The position numbers and the translations under genes are program-made. Under the pieces are notes generated by a model. That model ran no database searches, had not been told where the DNA came from, and saw only the letters and a program-made list of their open reading frames with translations. DNA of 16,218 nucleotides, from the NCBI GenBank assembly GCA_050732575.1, contig JBOHRF010000096.1:1-16218 (forward strand). The letters run 5' to 3'. The stretch comes from JBBDWZ01 sp050732575. GTDB taxonomy: Bacteria > Gemmatimonadota > Gemmatimonadetes > Longimicrobiales > RSA9. Shown here one piece after another: positions 7,012 through 15,520 of the stretch. Positions within the stretch are counted from its first letter, which is position 1. The number at the start of each line of letters is the position of its first letter.

Positions 7012-10000
7012 TCATTTCCGATAGCCCCTGGGCTTGGGCACGGGATTCGGATTCTTCTCGATTTCCACCATCATCGCTCTCACGGCCGCAAGCAGTTGTT
7101 CATCGCGGCCCAGGAACGTAGCGCGCGGCAGATTGTCCACTACCACATCGGGATCTACTCCGTGACCCTCGATGAGCCACTCGCCATCCGGACCATACAC
7201 GCCCGTCTCTGCCGCAGTGGCCACACCACGATCGGCCAGGAAGTTGTTTCCGGAGAGCCAGATCTCTCCACCCCACGTGCGCGTGCCCACGATCTTGCCC
7301 ATGCCCAATCGGCGGAAACCCTCAGGAAACGCCTCGCCGTCCGAGGCACTGAATTCGTTCACCACCGTGATCATGGGACCGCGGAAAGCAAACTGCATGT
7401 TCCAGTACGGTTCGCCCACGCGCGGCGCCCAGTAGAACCAGGGTTTGCGCATCAACTTCTCCAGCACCCACGAATCGATGTTGCCGCCCGTATTGTTGCG
7501 CATGTCCATGATCAGTGCACCGCGATCGAACACCGGGTAATACTCGCGCGTGAACTCGCTCATGTTGCCCGCGCCCATGGCGCGCAGGTGCACGTAGCCG
7601 ACTTTGCCCCCGCTGATGCTGTCCACCAACAGCCGCCGCGTGTACTCCCACTCGTCATACCGCAAGTCGTTCTCGCGCCCCATCGAGATGGGAACTACGA
7701 TGACCTGTCGTTCCGCGCCCGCGCCCCTGACCGTCAACAACACCTGCTTGCCGACTCGGTTGTTCAGTAGGACACCCGGGTGCTCCACCGACAACGTCGA
7801 CACGCCATTGATAGCCACAATGACATCTCCATCTGCCATGGCAACATCCGGCTTTGCCAGCGGCGACAACTCGTCCGGTATATCCGGATCCGCACGGTAG
7901 ATGTGCGCTACGCGCCAGCCACCACGGGCCTGGTCCTTCTCCAGCACTGCGCCCAATGACGCGGGTATTATGGTGTCCTGCCCCGCGCGCTGATCGCCGC
8001 CGCGCACAAAGATGTGCAGCGCGGAAAGTTCGCCCACCATCTGGGCAATCACATCGTTCAGCTCGCTGCGGTCGGTCACACGAGCGGCTAGCGGCGCGTA
8101 CTTGGTGCGCATGGCTTTCCAGTCCACGCCATGCATACCCGGATCGTAGAAATAGTCGCGCTCCAATCGCCATGCATCCACGAACAGGCTCTGCAATTCG
8201 TCCTGTCGTTCCAGGGCAAAGGTCCAGCCGTCCAGATTGACTCTGCTCTCCGCCAGATTGGCCGGTGCCTTGGCGCCCGCGGCGACCACGTACAGCTCGT
8301 TGCCTTTACGGAACAACACCTTCGTGTTATCTGCCGAAAGCTCGTAGCCACCAACATCGGCCGCGAATTCCTCCGGTTTTGCATTGCTTGCAATCTCGAT
8401 CGACTGGATGCTGGTCTTGCCACCGGTATTCCGTTCGTCACGGCTCACGTAGTACAGACGCCTGCCATCCGCGCTGAGAGCGCCGTAGTTGCCCGCGGGC
8501 ACGGGCACCTCGAATACGCGCGTCAGCGCGCCCTCCAATGCGGGCGCGGTCGTGGGCGCGGCCGCGGACGCTTGCGGCCTCTGAGACTCTGCACGGGCGC
8601 TGTCCGCCCGCGCCCCCGCCCGTTCGTCTGCGTCCAATTCGGTCTTCGCAGCAAATGGCCACTTCGCGCCCGGCCGCAATTGCACACCATAGATCTTGGT
8701 CTGGTCGTCGTAGTAGGGCTCCGGCTGACGGCTGCCCCACGGACTGAACACGCTGCTGTTGAAGGTCCGATCGCTCAGGAAAAACAGCCAGTTGCCATCC
8801 GCGCTCCAGGTTGCGCCGTGACTGTCGTAGCGGTCACTGGTGAGCGCAGTCGTCTTGTTGCTGGCCAGCTCATACGCAAAAACTTGCAGCAGCTGATTGG
8901 GCGCCACCGTACTGTAGGTCAGGAACTTCCCATCGGGTGACCAGCGAATGTCGCGAAAGCCGCCATACGCATTGGTCGCAATGCGCCGGTCGCGCTTGTT
9001 GGTCACATCATAAACGAACAGCTCCTGGTTCTTGTCGTAATGCGCGATCGACTTGCCGTCGGGTGAAGGGTATGCGTCCCAGCGCAGGATCTTCGCGTCT
9101 TTGGTGAGCTGCTCGCCTTCACCCAAACCGTTTGCGGCCAGCTTCCACAATTCCACCTCACCGCTCTGGTCGGAAAGCACGACCAGCGATTTGCCATCCG
9201 GCATGAAGTGCGCTTCGCGATAGCGCGTCGCGCTCTGTCCGCGATACTCGATCATGCGGCCGCTCGGACCGGCCGGCGCAATGAAGAGCTGGCCCCGTGC
9301 AATCAGCGCTACCCGATCTCCGGTCGGACTGATGTGAAAGTCGGATAGCCATTCAACCGGCCGCTTGACCCATCGATCGCGCAGATGATCGAAGTCAGTG
9401 GAAAGCGTGATGTTCAGACGCTGCGGCTGAGCGGACGCGGGTGAGGGCGCGGGCGCGGATCCGGTTGCGGCCTTGGCGGTTGTTGCGGCGTTACCTCGGA
9501 TATCCAGCAACCACAGGTCTGCACCCTGTTGGTATACGACTCGGCCGTCCTGCAGCGCAGGGGTCTGGATGTCGTAGTCGGTGTGGAAGGTGTGCTGCCT
9601 GACATCGGTACCGTCCTCGCGCATCGACCAGAGATTCATGATGCCGGCTTTCCAGTCGCACTCCTGCTTGCCCGCTACGGTAGAACAGTTGCGCTGCCCT
9701 TCGCGATCGCTGGCAAAGTACACTCGCCCACTCCACCACATTGGATTCTTGGATGTACCGCGATAGTCCGCAGTGAGCGGCTGCGCTTCATCCCGACCCG
9801 CGACCTGGCCGTTTCCCGATACGCCCGTCACACCCGACACGCCCGCTACGCCCCACCTCCAGATGTTCTGCGCAGTGCCGCCCTTGTATCGCTTGGTATA
9901 CGATCCCTGCCAGGGCAACCGCGTGAAGTACAACACGCCCGCCGCGTCATAACTGCCATCCGACGCCTGCGCCAGCGGAATCAACTTGCGTTCGTTGGTT

Positions 10001-10461
10001 CTTGGATCGACGGCCACCAGTTGCGCGTTGGGCAGCGTCGAGTAGCGTCGCGTGGTGTAGAGAATGCGCCCGTCTGATGTCCAGCCCACTACGGTCGCGC
10101 CAATACCTTCCCACGTGTGTTGTTTGGGCAGTCCGCCCTCGATCGGCATGGTGTAGACCTCGGCCGGTCCCTCATAACGCGCCGTGAAGGCCAGCGTACG
10201 ACCATCCGGGCTTATCGACGGGTTGGTCTCTTCGGCCAGATGCGTGGTCAGCCGATTGGCCGCTCCGCCGCTCGCGCTCGAACGCCAGAGGTCGCCTTCC
10301 GCCACAAACACCACCACGTCGTTGTGGATAGCGGGAAAACGGTAATAACCCGCGCGTGCGGGCGCCCGCGCCGTGGTCATGGTGGTCACGAGCGCGGGCG
10401 CGGGCGCGGAAACTGATTGTGTGGCGAGAACCAACCCGGTGGTCAAGCAGAGAATCGTCAT
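7012..10461 (-). CDS. Tricorn-type S41 protease with signal peptide, 1149 aa
   Basis: A large oligopeptide-processing serine protease. In order: a signal peptide (MTILCLTTGLVLATQSVSA, 1-19); a first beta-propeller (about 40-320) with TolB/WD-like repeats such as NPSISPDGRTLAFTARYEG; a second propeller (about 345-740); a helical linker; a PDZ domain (about 828-927, VMADGDVIVAING-like core); and the S41 core (about 930-1130). The tricorn catalytic set is visible: His816 in GELSALH, Ser1040-Asp1041 in NEFSASDGE, and Glu1098 in IEGHGVDPD. Length fits the family (about 1,050-1,150). The signal peptide points to the periplasm, unlike the cytosolic archaeal tricorn. Inserted low-complexity segments lie at 204-216 (GVAGVSGVTGVSG), about 323-347 and about 611-647. 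AGGA lies 9 nt before the ATG. First gene of a probable three-gene unit. Confidence 0.95.
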   Translation of the reverse strand: MTILCLTTGLVLATQSVSAPAPALVTTMTTARAPARAGYYRFPAIHNDVVVFVAEGDLWRSSASGGAANRLTTHLAEETNPSISPDGRTLAFTARYEGPAEVYTMPIEGGLPKQHTWEGIGATVVGWTSDGRILYTTRRYSTLPNAQLVAVDPRTNERKLIPLAQASDGSYDAAGVLYFTRLPWQGSYTKRYKGGTAQNIWRWGVAGVSGVTGVSGNGQVAGRDEAQPLTADYRGTSKNPMWWSGRVYFASDREGQRNCSTVAGKQECDWKAGIMNLWSMREDGTDVRQHTFHTDYDIQTPALQDGRVVYQQGADLWLLDIRGNAATTAKAATGSAPAPSPASAQPQRLNITLSTDFDHLRDRWVKRPVEWLSDFHISPTGDRVALIARGQLFIAPAGPSGRMIEYRGQSATRYREAHFMPDGKSLVVLSDQSGEVELWKLAANGLGEGEQLTKDAKILRWDAYPSPDGKSIAHYDKNQELFVYDVTNKRDRRIATNAYGGFRDIRWSPDGKFLTYSTVAPNQLLQVFAYELASNKTTALTSDRYDSHGATWSADGNWLFFLSDRTFNSSVFSPWGSRQPEPYYDDQTKIYGVQLRPGAKWPFAAKTELDADERAGARADSARAESQRPQASAAAPTTAPALEGALTRVFEVPVPAGNYGALSADGRRLYYVSRDERNTGGKTSIQSIEIASNAKPEEFAADVGGYELSADNTKVLFRKGNELYVVAAGAKAPANLAESRVNLDGWTFALERQDELQSLFVDAWRLERDYFYDPGMHGVDWKAMRTKYAPLAARVTDRSELNDVIAQMVGELSALHIFVRGGDQRAGQDTIIPASLGAVLEKDQARGGWRVAHIYRADPDIPDELSPLAKPDVAMADGDVIVAINGVSTLSVEHPGVLLNNRVGKQVLLTVRGAGAERQVIVVPISMGRENDLRYDEWEYTRRLLVDSISGGKVGYVHLRAMGAGNMSEFTREYYPVFDRGALIMDMRNNTGGNIDSWVLEKLMRKPWFYWAPRVGEPYWNMQFAFRGPMITVVNEFSASDGEAFPEGFRRLGMGKIVGTRTWGGEIWLSGNNFLADRGVATAAETGVYGPDGEWLIEGHGVDPDVVVDNLPRATFLGRDEQLLAAVRAMMVEIEKNPNPVPKPRGYRK
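9821..9853. repeat. 9-bp ACGCCCGYY-type repeat inside the tricorn gene
   Basis: Degenerate copies of the 9-bp unit (acgcccgtc, acacccgac, acgcccgct, acgcc) lie in tandem within coding sequence. On the coding strand they are read in frame as Gly-Val-X triplets, residues 204-216. The same unit occurs in non-coding DNA at 15308-15339 (reverse complement) and 15486-15520. Confidence 0.7.
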
Positions 10462-10520
10462 TGGGATCGTTCCTGTAGGCCGCGTCTAACGCGGGCCAGA
10501 GCTGTCGGTTTAGATCTGGC

Positions 10521-10550
10521 AGTATCGGTCCGGTTATCCCATTGCGGCAA
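10521..10550 (-). promoter_or_regulatory. Weak candidate promoter for the tricorn unit
   Basis: On the minus strand TTGCCG (10550-10545) and GATACT (10526-10521) are separated by 18 nt. The start site would lie near 10514, about 50 nt before the ATG, with the 5-bp hairpin at 10480-10494 in the leader. Matches to consensus are partial. Confidence 0.22.
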
Positions 10551-10596
10551 GTCAATCGCTGTTCATTGGGGCGATTTCCCATCCGCGATTCCGTAA

Positions 10597-10702
10597 ATCC
10601 CGATCCCCGCTCCCGATTCCGATCCCGAAATCCGTTCCCGCTCCCGGCCCCGATCCCCGATCCCCGCTCCCGAGTCCGTTCCCGCTCCAGATCCCCGATC
10701 CT
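10597..10702. repeat. Imperfect tandem CCCGAT/CCCGCT tract
   Basis: About 106 bp consist of 5-8 bp units of the form CCCGAT, CCCCGCT, CCGTT and CCCGAGT. Longer duplications sit inside it. A 20-bp block at 10602-10621 recurs at 10659-10678 with one change, and tccgttcccgctcc at 10631-10644 recurs exactly at 10675-10688. The different offsets (57 and 44 bp) suggest several slippage or recombination events. Confidence 0.8.
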
Positions 10703-10818
10703 TACCGACGAACCATTACGAAATGAAAATCATGGCGCCCGACCCAGCTCTACCTAATCATTGATGGAATTGTTGGTCTTTATGGTGTCTTTCCCGCGTA
10801 CCCTTTCCCGGCTTGCCT

Positions 10819-13182
10819 ATGCGCTGGCTGCGACGATGCGGTTTTCTGCTCATCGGCACGAGCACGGGCACAGCTGCGCAAACCGTGGGACGCGATCAAT
10901 ATTATACCCAGCTGCCTGGCATGTCCCGCCTGGTTTCCGCCACGCGCGCCAATATCGTTTTCCAGTTGTTTGGAGATACCGCTGCGGCGGGTTATCGCGA
11001 TGCCAATCTGGACGGCATCGACGATAGTCGCGCGGCGCTGTTGCATGGACTGGCGGAGCGGTTTGCACCTGTTATGCGGCGCAACAACTTCAGCGTGCCG
11101 CGCGACTTTCAGCAGGCGCTGGCCGATAGGTGGCTTCACGTAGATGTCTGGCGTGGGGACCAGCGCATGCGTGCCGACTCGCTCAAGTTGGGTGGACCGG
11201 GTGAAGCGCTCGGTAGCAACAGCGCAGCGGGCGCAGATTCCGATGCACGACTCGTGCAGCTGCTGCGCGAGTATTCGCCGCTCACGGGCGAGTCGCGGCA
11301 CGTGCCGGCCGACATCGATTCCACGGTTGTCCTGTTCCTGGATTTTCCGGGTTCCAATGAACGCAGCTGGCGCGCAGCCTATCACGCGGAAAACGACGTC
11401 CATGCTTACGTACATCCATTCATTGCCACGCTTGCTGCCGCACCCGAGCCGCGCTACGCGCTGGTCATGCAATACTGGTTCTTTTATCCGTTCAACGATG
11501 GCACCAACAATCACGAAGGTGATTGGGAGCACATCAACGTAGTGGTCACTACGCGCGCGCACGCGGGTGCCAGCCATGCGGACGCCGCCGGCCTGACTGC
11601 GGAGGAAGTCACCTCAATCCTGTCAGGTGCAACACCCGGCACGGAGCTCATGATTGCGGCCGTCGAATACTATTTCCACGAGAACTACACAGTGCTGGAT
11701 TACGTTGCTTCGCAGGAGCGAGCGCGGATGAAAGCGGCGGGCTCGGCGCCATCTCTTCATATCTGGGTGGAACCCGACTACATCGATGACGCCATCGGGC
11801 ACCGGTTGCGGCAGGAGCAGTTGGCCACACATCCCATCGTTTTTATCGGCGGCAACAACCGCGGCCCGGACGAGCTGACCAGTTTCTGGCCTCGCTTCCG
11901 TGCTGGCTTCAACCGCAATGGGCACGGCAGTTATCCATTCCCCGGCATCTGGCAAGCCGTCGGTCCGCTCAGCTCCACCGAGCAGCTTTCTGGCCGGCGC
12001 GTACCCGTGCTGCGCGGCAATGAAGAGTTCCAGGATACGCACTTCATGTGGCTGCGCGCCCAGGATCTCACGTTGGTACCGGATTGGGAGCGTGTGGTCG
12101 ATCTGACACTCGAGCACCAGGACGCACGTTGGCGCTGGGCCTGGTTGATCCTGCCCATTCGCTGGGGGTTTCCGGCCAGCGTCTCACCCGGTGGAACACT
12201 GCTCAAGCACACGGATCTCGGGCAGATTGCGCCCGAAGGGCCTGCCTTTCAGCCGACCTGGAACCGCCTGGCGCGCCATACCGGTTGGCGAGAGTATCAA
12301 ACGCAGGTGTTGCGGGTGCTCATGGTACCGGTCAATCCGTGGGCACAGATGCGAAACGGATTGGGCGTGCTCAATGTGCCCATTGCGTTTCTCGGCATCA
12401 TGCCCGGTTGGAGCGTAGTGGTGTCGCAGGCGTTGCCCTGGGTGACCGGCACCATGCAATTGTTCGGCGCACCTCCACCCAAGACCTATTATCCGGGTGA
12501 GCCGCCATTCCGCTTCACTTCCTTTGGTGGCGGCCTCGCGCTCACCACGCGCGGCGAACGCTTTGCCCGACTGCTCCCCGCCGGCAGTGACAGCGCATCA
12601 CTGGTGGCCGCGCGCGAGGGCGGTACCAGCTTCAGTGGCACGATGCAAAACGCGGCCACCCAACGTCTATGGTTGAACCTGTTCTACGGACGCGCCATAT
12701 CGGTAGAGAACACACTCTCCCGCATCTCAGCCGTGCTCATGCAGGAGCCTCAATCACCGGGCGGGTCGTTCGCATCCGGCCGGCTCGATCTGCTCGAGCT
12801 GACTGGTGGGATCCGTCTCAATGCGTGGAAGACCAACGATGATGCGTTGCAGCTTTATGCACGTACCGGTTACGGCTACACCTGGTACGATCTTGCCAAC
12901 GTTTCCGTCGATGGCCGTCCGGTGCCCGGGTTCCAGCGCAAGGGCGGCTACAGTCCTACGCTCTGGCCATCTGCACGCTGGTGGCCGAACACCGCGTACC
13001 TGGGCGCCGGTATTGAAGTGTTCACACCCAAGCGCTTCTGGCTGCTCAGCACCATCGGCCTGGGCGTGCGCGCCGAGACAACTTCACTCTGGCACCGGCT
13101 CGGCGCACGACGCCCCGGCATCGAACACCTCGGCTGGGATCGGCGCGCCGACTATGCAGTTTCTGTTCTGGCCGCCTGGTAG
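10819..13182 (+). CDS. Vps62/DUF946-like domain protein with predicted C-terminal barrel, 787 aa
   Basis: An exported protein of uncertain function. The start is ATG 10819 rather than TTG 10813; neither has a clear ribosome binding site, but ATG leads straight into a signal peptide (MRWLRRCGFLLIGTSTGTAA, cleavage near AAQ). Residues about 140-400 resemble the Vps62/DUF946 family (also similar in style to NPP1): YWFFYPFND, then NHEGDWEHINVV with His232, Asp235, Glu237 and His238, and later NGHGSYPFPGIWQ, matching the family's HxSYPxPG segment. A linker with LPIRWGFPAS and hydrophobic stretches (LNVPIAFLGIMPG) follows. From about 565 alternating aromatic strands (FTSFGGGLAL, LQLYARTGYGYTWY, TAYLGAGIEVF) end in ...VLAAW, an aromatic C-terminus typical of outer-membrane barrels. 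Family match is moderate, the barrel is inferred. Confidence 0.8.
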   Translation: MRWLRRCGFLLIGTSTGTAAQTVGRDQYYTQLPGMSRLVSATRANIVFQLFGDTAAAGYRDANLDGIDDSRAALLHGLAERFAPVMRRNNFSVPRDFQQALADRWLHVDVWRGDQRMRADSLKLGGPGEALGSNSAAGADSDARLVQLLREYSPLTGESRHVPADIDSTVVLFLDFPGSNERSWRAAYHAENDVHAYVHPFIATLAAAPEPRYALVMQYWFFYPFNDGTNNHEGDWEHINVVVTTRAHAGASHADAAGLTAEEVTSILSGATPGTELMIAAVEYYFHENYTVLDYVASQERARMKAAGSAPSLHIWVEPDYIDDAIGHRLRQEQLATHPIVFIGGNNRGPDELTSFWPRFRAGFNRNGHGSYPFPGIWQAVGPLSSTEQLSGRRVPVLRGNEEFQDTHFMWLRAQDLTLVPDWERVVDLTLEHQDARWRWAWLILPIRWGFPASVSPGGTLLKHTDLGQIAPEGPAFQPTWNRLARHTGWREYQTQVLRVLMVPVNPWAQMRNGLGVLNVPIAFLGIMPGWSVVVSQALPWVTGTMQLFGAPPPKTYYPGEPPFRFTSFGGGLALTTRGERFARLLPAGSDSASLVAAREGGTSFSGTMQNAATQRLWLNLFYGRAISVENTLSRISAVLMQEPQSPGGSFASGRLDLLELTGGIRLNAWKTNDDALQLYARTGYGYTWYDLANVSVDGRPVPGFQRKGGYSPTLWPSARWWPNTAYLGAGIEVFTPKRFWLLSTIGLGVRAETTSLWHRLGARRPGIEHLGWDRRADYAVSVLAAW

Positions 13183-13200
13183 AGTAAGGAAAACGCTCTC

Positions 13201-15207
13201 CTACCGACGAGGCGCGAACGCCGGCAATGGCGGCAGCTGCAGTGCGCCCGCGGCCGACCGCTGATTGCGACCGAGCTGTCCGACATCGTTGGCGCCCCAG
13301 CAGAACATGTCGCCCTGTGGGCGCAGGCCGCAGGCGTGCCTGGCACCCAGTGCGATCCGGGTGAAGCGAATGGCGGTCTCGACCAGCGTTGGTATGGGAT
13401 CACACAACGATTGGCACTGTGAGGCATTGGCGACCGTGTTGCCCAGCTGTCCGTCATCTCGACCCCAGCAGTACGACGAAACCTGGTCCAGGCCAATGCC
13501 GCATGTGCTCGAGCCCCACGCCGTGAGCTGAACCATATCCGGCGCCGGTACCAGGGTCGCAACCTTGCGGCAAATGCTGGTGCCGCATGCTTCCAGTGGA
13601 TCGGTCACGCTGCTGAGGTAACCCAGCTGTCCCAGGTCGGCACGACCCCAACAGTACAACTCGGCGTTGACGGAAAGCGCACACGTGTGCTCGGCACCAA
13701 CGGCCAGCGCGGCGAATGGTGGACCTGCTACCTGCAAAGGTGTGGCACTGTCGATCAGCGTGTTGTTGCCCAGCTGTCCCGCTGTGTTGCGACCCCAACA
13801 GTACACGAGCGCGTTGGCGGTGAGACCACAGGCATGGCCGTTGACTGGCGAGCCGACAATCGTGGTGAACGTGATGCCCGTGCTGCGCTCATCGATAGTC
13901 AGACTGCCGCCACCCCAGCACAACACGCGGCTGTCGTTGGTCTGACCGCATGCGCTGGTGGCTACGGTTGAAACGTCAACGAACGATGCCGTGGACAGAA
14001 TCAATGCTGGTGACAACACCGGCGTGAGTGTGGCCGTGCCGTTGCCCAGCTGCGCCTCGTTGTTGCGGCCCCAACAGTAGATGCGCTGATCGCTGGCCCC
14101 CACAGCACAGCTGAAGTTGGCATTCGCGGACGCACGCGTGTACGTGCGACCACCCGATACTTCCGTTGGTATCAGCCGATCGTTGGTATCACCCGTGCCC
14201 AGCACACCCTGCGCGCCACCGCCAAAGCAATACAGTCGGTTCCCTGGACCCGTTGCACAGGTATGATCCTGGCCGGCTGTAATGCGGGTGTACGCGAATG
14301 GCCCGAAGGTCAAGTCGATGGTCGATACAATCGAGCCCGCCCTTCCCGTAATCTGCACGGTACCCGACGTGATACCGCGTAGCGCGTTATTGGCAGTGAC
14401 GATGGCAATCAGCGAGTCGGCCGATGTGTAGGTTGCAGTCGCGCTCGCCACCGGGTTGCCAAATTGATCCAATCCGGCAAACTGCAAGTGCAAACTGTCG
14501 CCCGCGCTGATTGCCGCTGAGGGAGGCCGGATCGAGCCGCTGGCCAGCGGACCGGCCGTGGCTGTGGCTCGGAATTCCACGGACCGCGTCGTGTCGATGC
14601 GCGCCGTGGCACGCTGGTCGCCCACCCGCGTGCTGAGCCGCCAGCGCACCACCGCGCGTCCATCCGGTCCGGTCACGCGCGTAGCCGCGTTCAACGACCC
14701 ATCGCGCGCACTAAAGTTGACACTCGCTGATTGCCGCGGGTTCCCGAACCGATCGTTGACCCGTACCACCAGCGAATCCCGCACTTCCTGGTTCACTTCG
14801 CCCGTTTGCGCATCACCCGATACGATCGCGATGGCTGCCGGCGCATCCGCTTCCGTGGCCACGGTGAAGCGAACTTGCTGACCTTCCGCCGCCGCAGCCG
14901 CCACGTTGCCGCCCGTTGCGTTGCCCATGGTCCACATGACCTGCGCACGACCCTCGGCATCCGTGACCGCCGACGTCGGCGCAATCGTGCCGCCGCCGGA
15001 TTCCACGGTCCAGGTCACCGTGATGCCCGATGCATTCCCCTGTCCGCGGCGCGCACGCACGCTCGCCTGCACCTGCTGTCCCACTACCGCCTGGGGCGGC
15101 GGCGTCAGAAGCGCCTCCAGGACGATCGGGTCCGGTCCGTCCCCTTCCGAGCACCCGAACCCCAGCACGGCGGCCATCACTAATAACGCTGACGATGTGT
15201 GCTTCAT
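13201..15207 (-). CDS. Lipoprotein with three Ig-like domains and a seven-blade RCC1 propeller, 668 aa
   Basis: A surface or periplasmic binding-type protein. ATG 15207 is preferred to GTG 15219 because it begins directly on the lipoprotein signal MKHTSSALLVMAAVLGFGC (Cys19). Residues about 28-118 and 122-215 look like Big_1 (invasin-type) domains: VTWTVESGGG...TDAEGRA and VNDRFGNP...GPDGRAVVRW. Residues 225-300 form a third Ig-like domain (GLDQFGNP). From 305 to 660 seven RCC1 repeats follow, each of the form HTCA...LYCWGRN...QLGN with a Cys pair about 9-12 residues apart, seven YCWG/FCWG/LCWG/YCFG turns in all. Paired cysteines in each blade suit an oxidising compartment. Its 3' end is 18 bp from the convergent Vps62-like gene, with an imperfect ggtagag/ctctcctacc inverted repeat across both stops. 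Ligand unknown. Confidence 0.88.
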   Translation of the reverse strand: MKHTSSALLVMAAVLGFGCSEGDGPDPIVLEALLTPPPQAVVGQQVQASVRARRGQGNASGITVTWTVESGGGTIAPTSAVTDAEGRAQVMWTMGNATGGNVAAAAAEGQQVRFTVATEADAPAAIAIVSGDAQTGEVNQEVRDSLVVRVNDRFGNPRQSASVNFSARDGSLNAATRVTGPDGRAVVRWRLSTRVGDQRATARIDTTRSVEFRATATAGPLASGSIRPPSAAISAGDSLHLQFAGLDQFGNPVASATATYTSADSLIAIVTANNALRGITSGTVQITGRAGSIVSTIDLTFGPFAYTRITAGQDHTCATGPGNRLYCFGGGAQGVLGTGDTNDRLIPTEVSGGRTYTRASANANFSCAVGASDQRIYCWGRNNEAQLGNGTATLTPVLSPALILSTASFVDVSTVATSACGQTNDSRVLCWGGGSLTIDERSTGITFTTIVGSPVNGHACGLTANALVYCWGRNTAGQLGNNTLIDSATPLQVAGPPFAALAVGAEHTCALSVNAELYCWGRADLGQLGYLSSVTDPLEACGTSICRKVATLVPAPDMVQLTAWGSSTCGIGLDQVSSYCWGRDDGQLGNTVANASQCQSLCDPIPTLVETAIRFTRIALGARHACGLRPQGDMFCWGANDVGQLGRNQRSAAGALQLPPLPAFAPRR

Positions 15208-15307
15208 CGAGTTTTCCACTTTCCAGTATTGTTGCTGTGAGTAGAAGCACTCGAATGTACCAGTGGAGTGATCGAAAACGCACGCGTTTCCCGTGAGGTG
15301 GGCGCAA

Positions 15308-15339
15308 CGGGCGTAGCGGGCGTAGCGGGCGTAGCGGGC
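15308..15339. repeat. Tandem array of 9-bp unit cgggcgtag, 3 exact copies plus part
   Basis: Exact copies at 15308-15316, 15317-15325 and 15326-15334, then cgggc. The reverse complement, acgcccgct in rotation, is the same family as the arrays at 9821-9853 and 15486-15520. Confidence 0.9.
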
Positions 15340-15485
15340 CCGGACGGCTGGCGCTGCTACGGTTGATTACAATATCGGTCGATTAACAAACGATAATGTC
15401 ACGCGCACTCACACTTGAAGCCCACACCCGCTTCGCCCGTTCACGCCAGGCAATCGAAGCGGGCGTGCCGTCCAAACAACCCGAC

Positions 15486-15520
15486 ACGCCCGCCACGCCC
15501 GTCACGCCCGTCACGCCCGC
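15486..15520. repeat. Tandem array of 9-bp unit acgcccgtc, about 4 copies
   Basis: Units start at 15486 (acgcccgcc), 15495 (acgcccgtc), 15504 (acgcccgtc) and 15513 (acgcccgc, running into the hairpin). A partial degenerate copy precedes at 15479-15485. Confidence 0.9.

Larger units (their letters stand above)
10462..10818. other. Divergent intergenic region between the tricorn and Vps62-like genes
   Basis: No protein-like frame. The tricorn side holds a candidate promoter and a small leader hairpin (ccgcg-N5-cgcgg, 10480-10494). The middle is a GC-rich imperfect repeat tract (10597-10702). The last 100 bp before the plus-strand gene are more AT-rich (around 10715-10790) and may hold its promoter, but no clear -35/-10 pair was seen. 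Confidence 0.5.

Noticed and set aside
6379..7770. Plus-strand ORF of 463 codons
   Set aside because: It is long but antisense to the TolB/TPR and tricorn genes, both of which have clear domains; its Arg/His/Ala-rich composition is typical of a GC-rich shadow frame.
15308..15520. CRISPR array
   Set aside because: The 9-bp units are directly adjacent without spacers and far shorter than CRISPR repeats; no cas gene is present.
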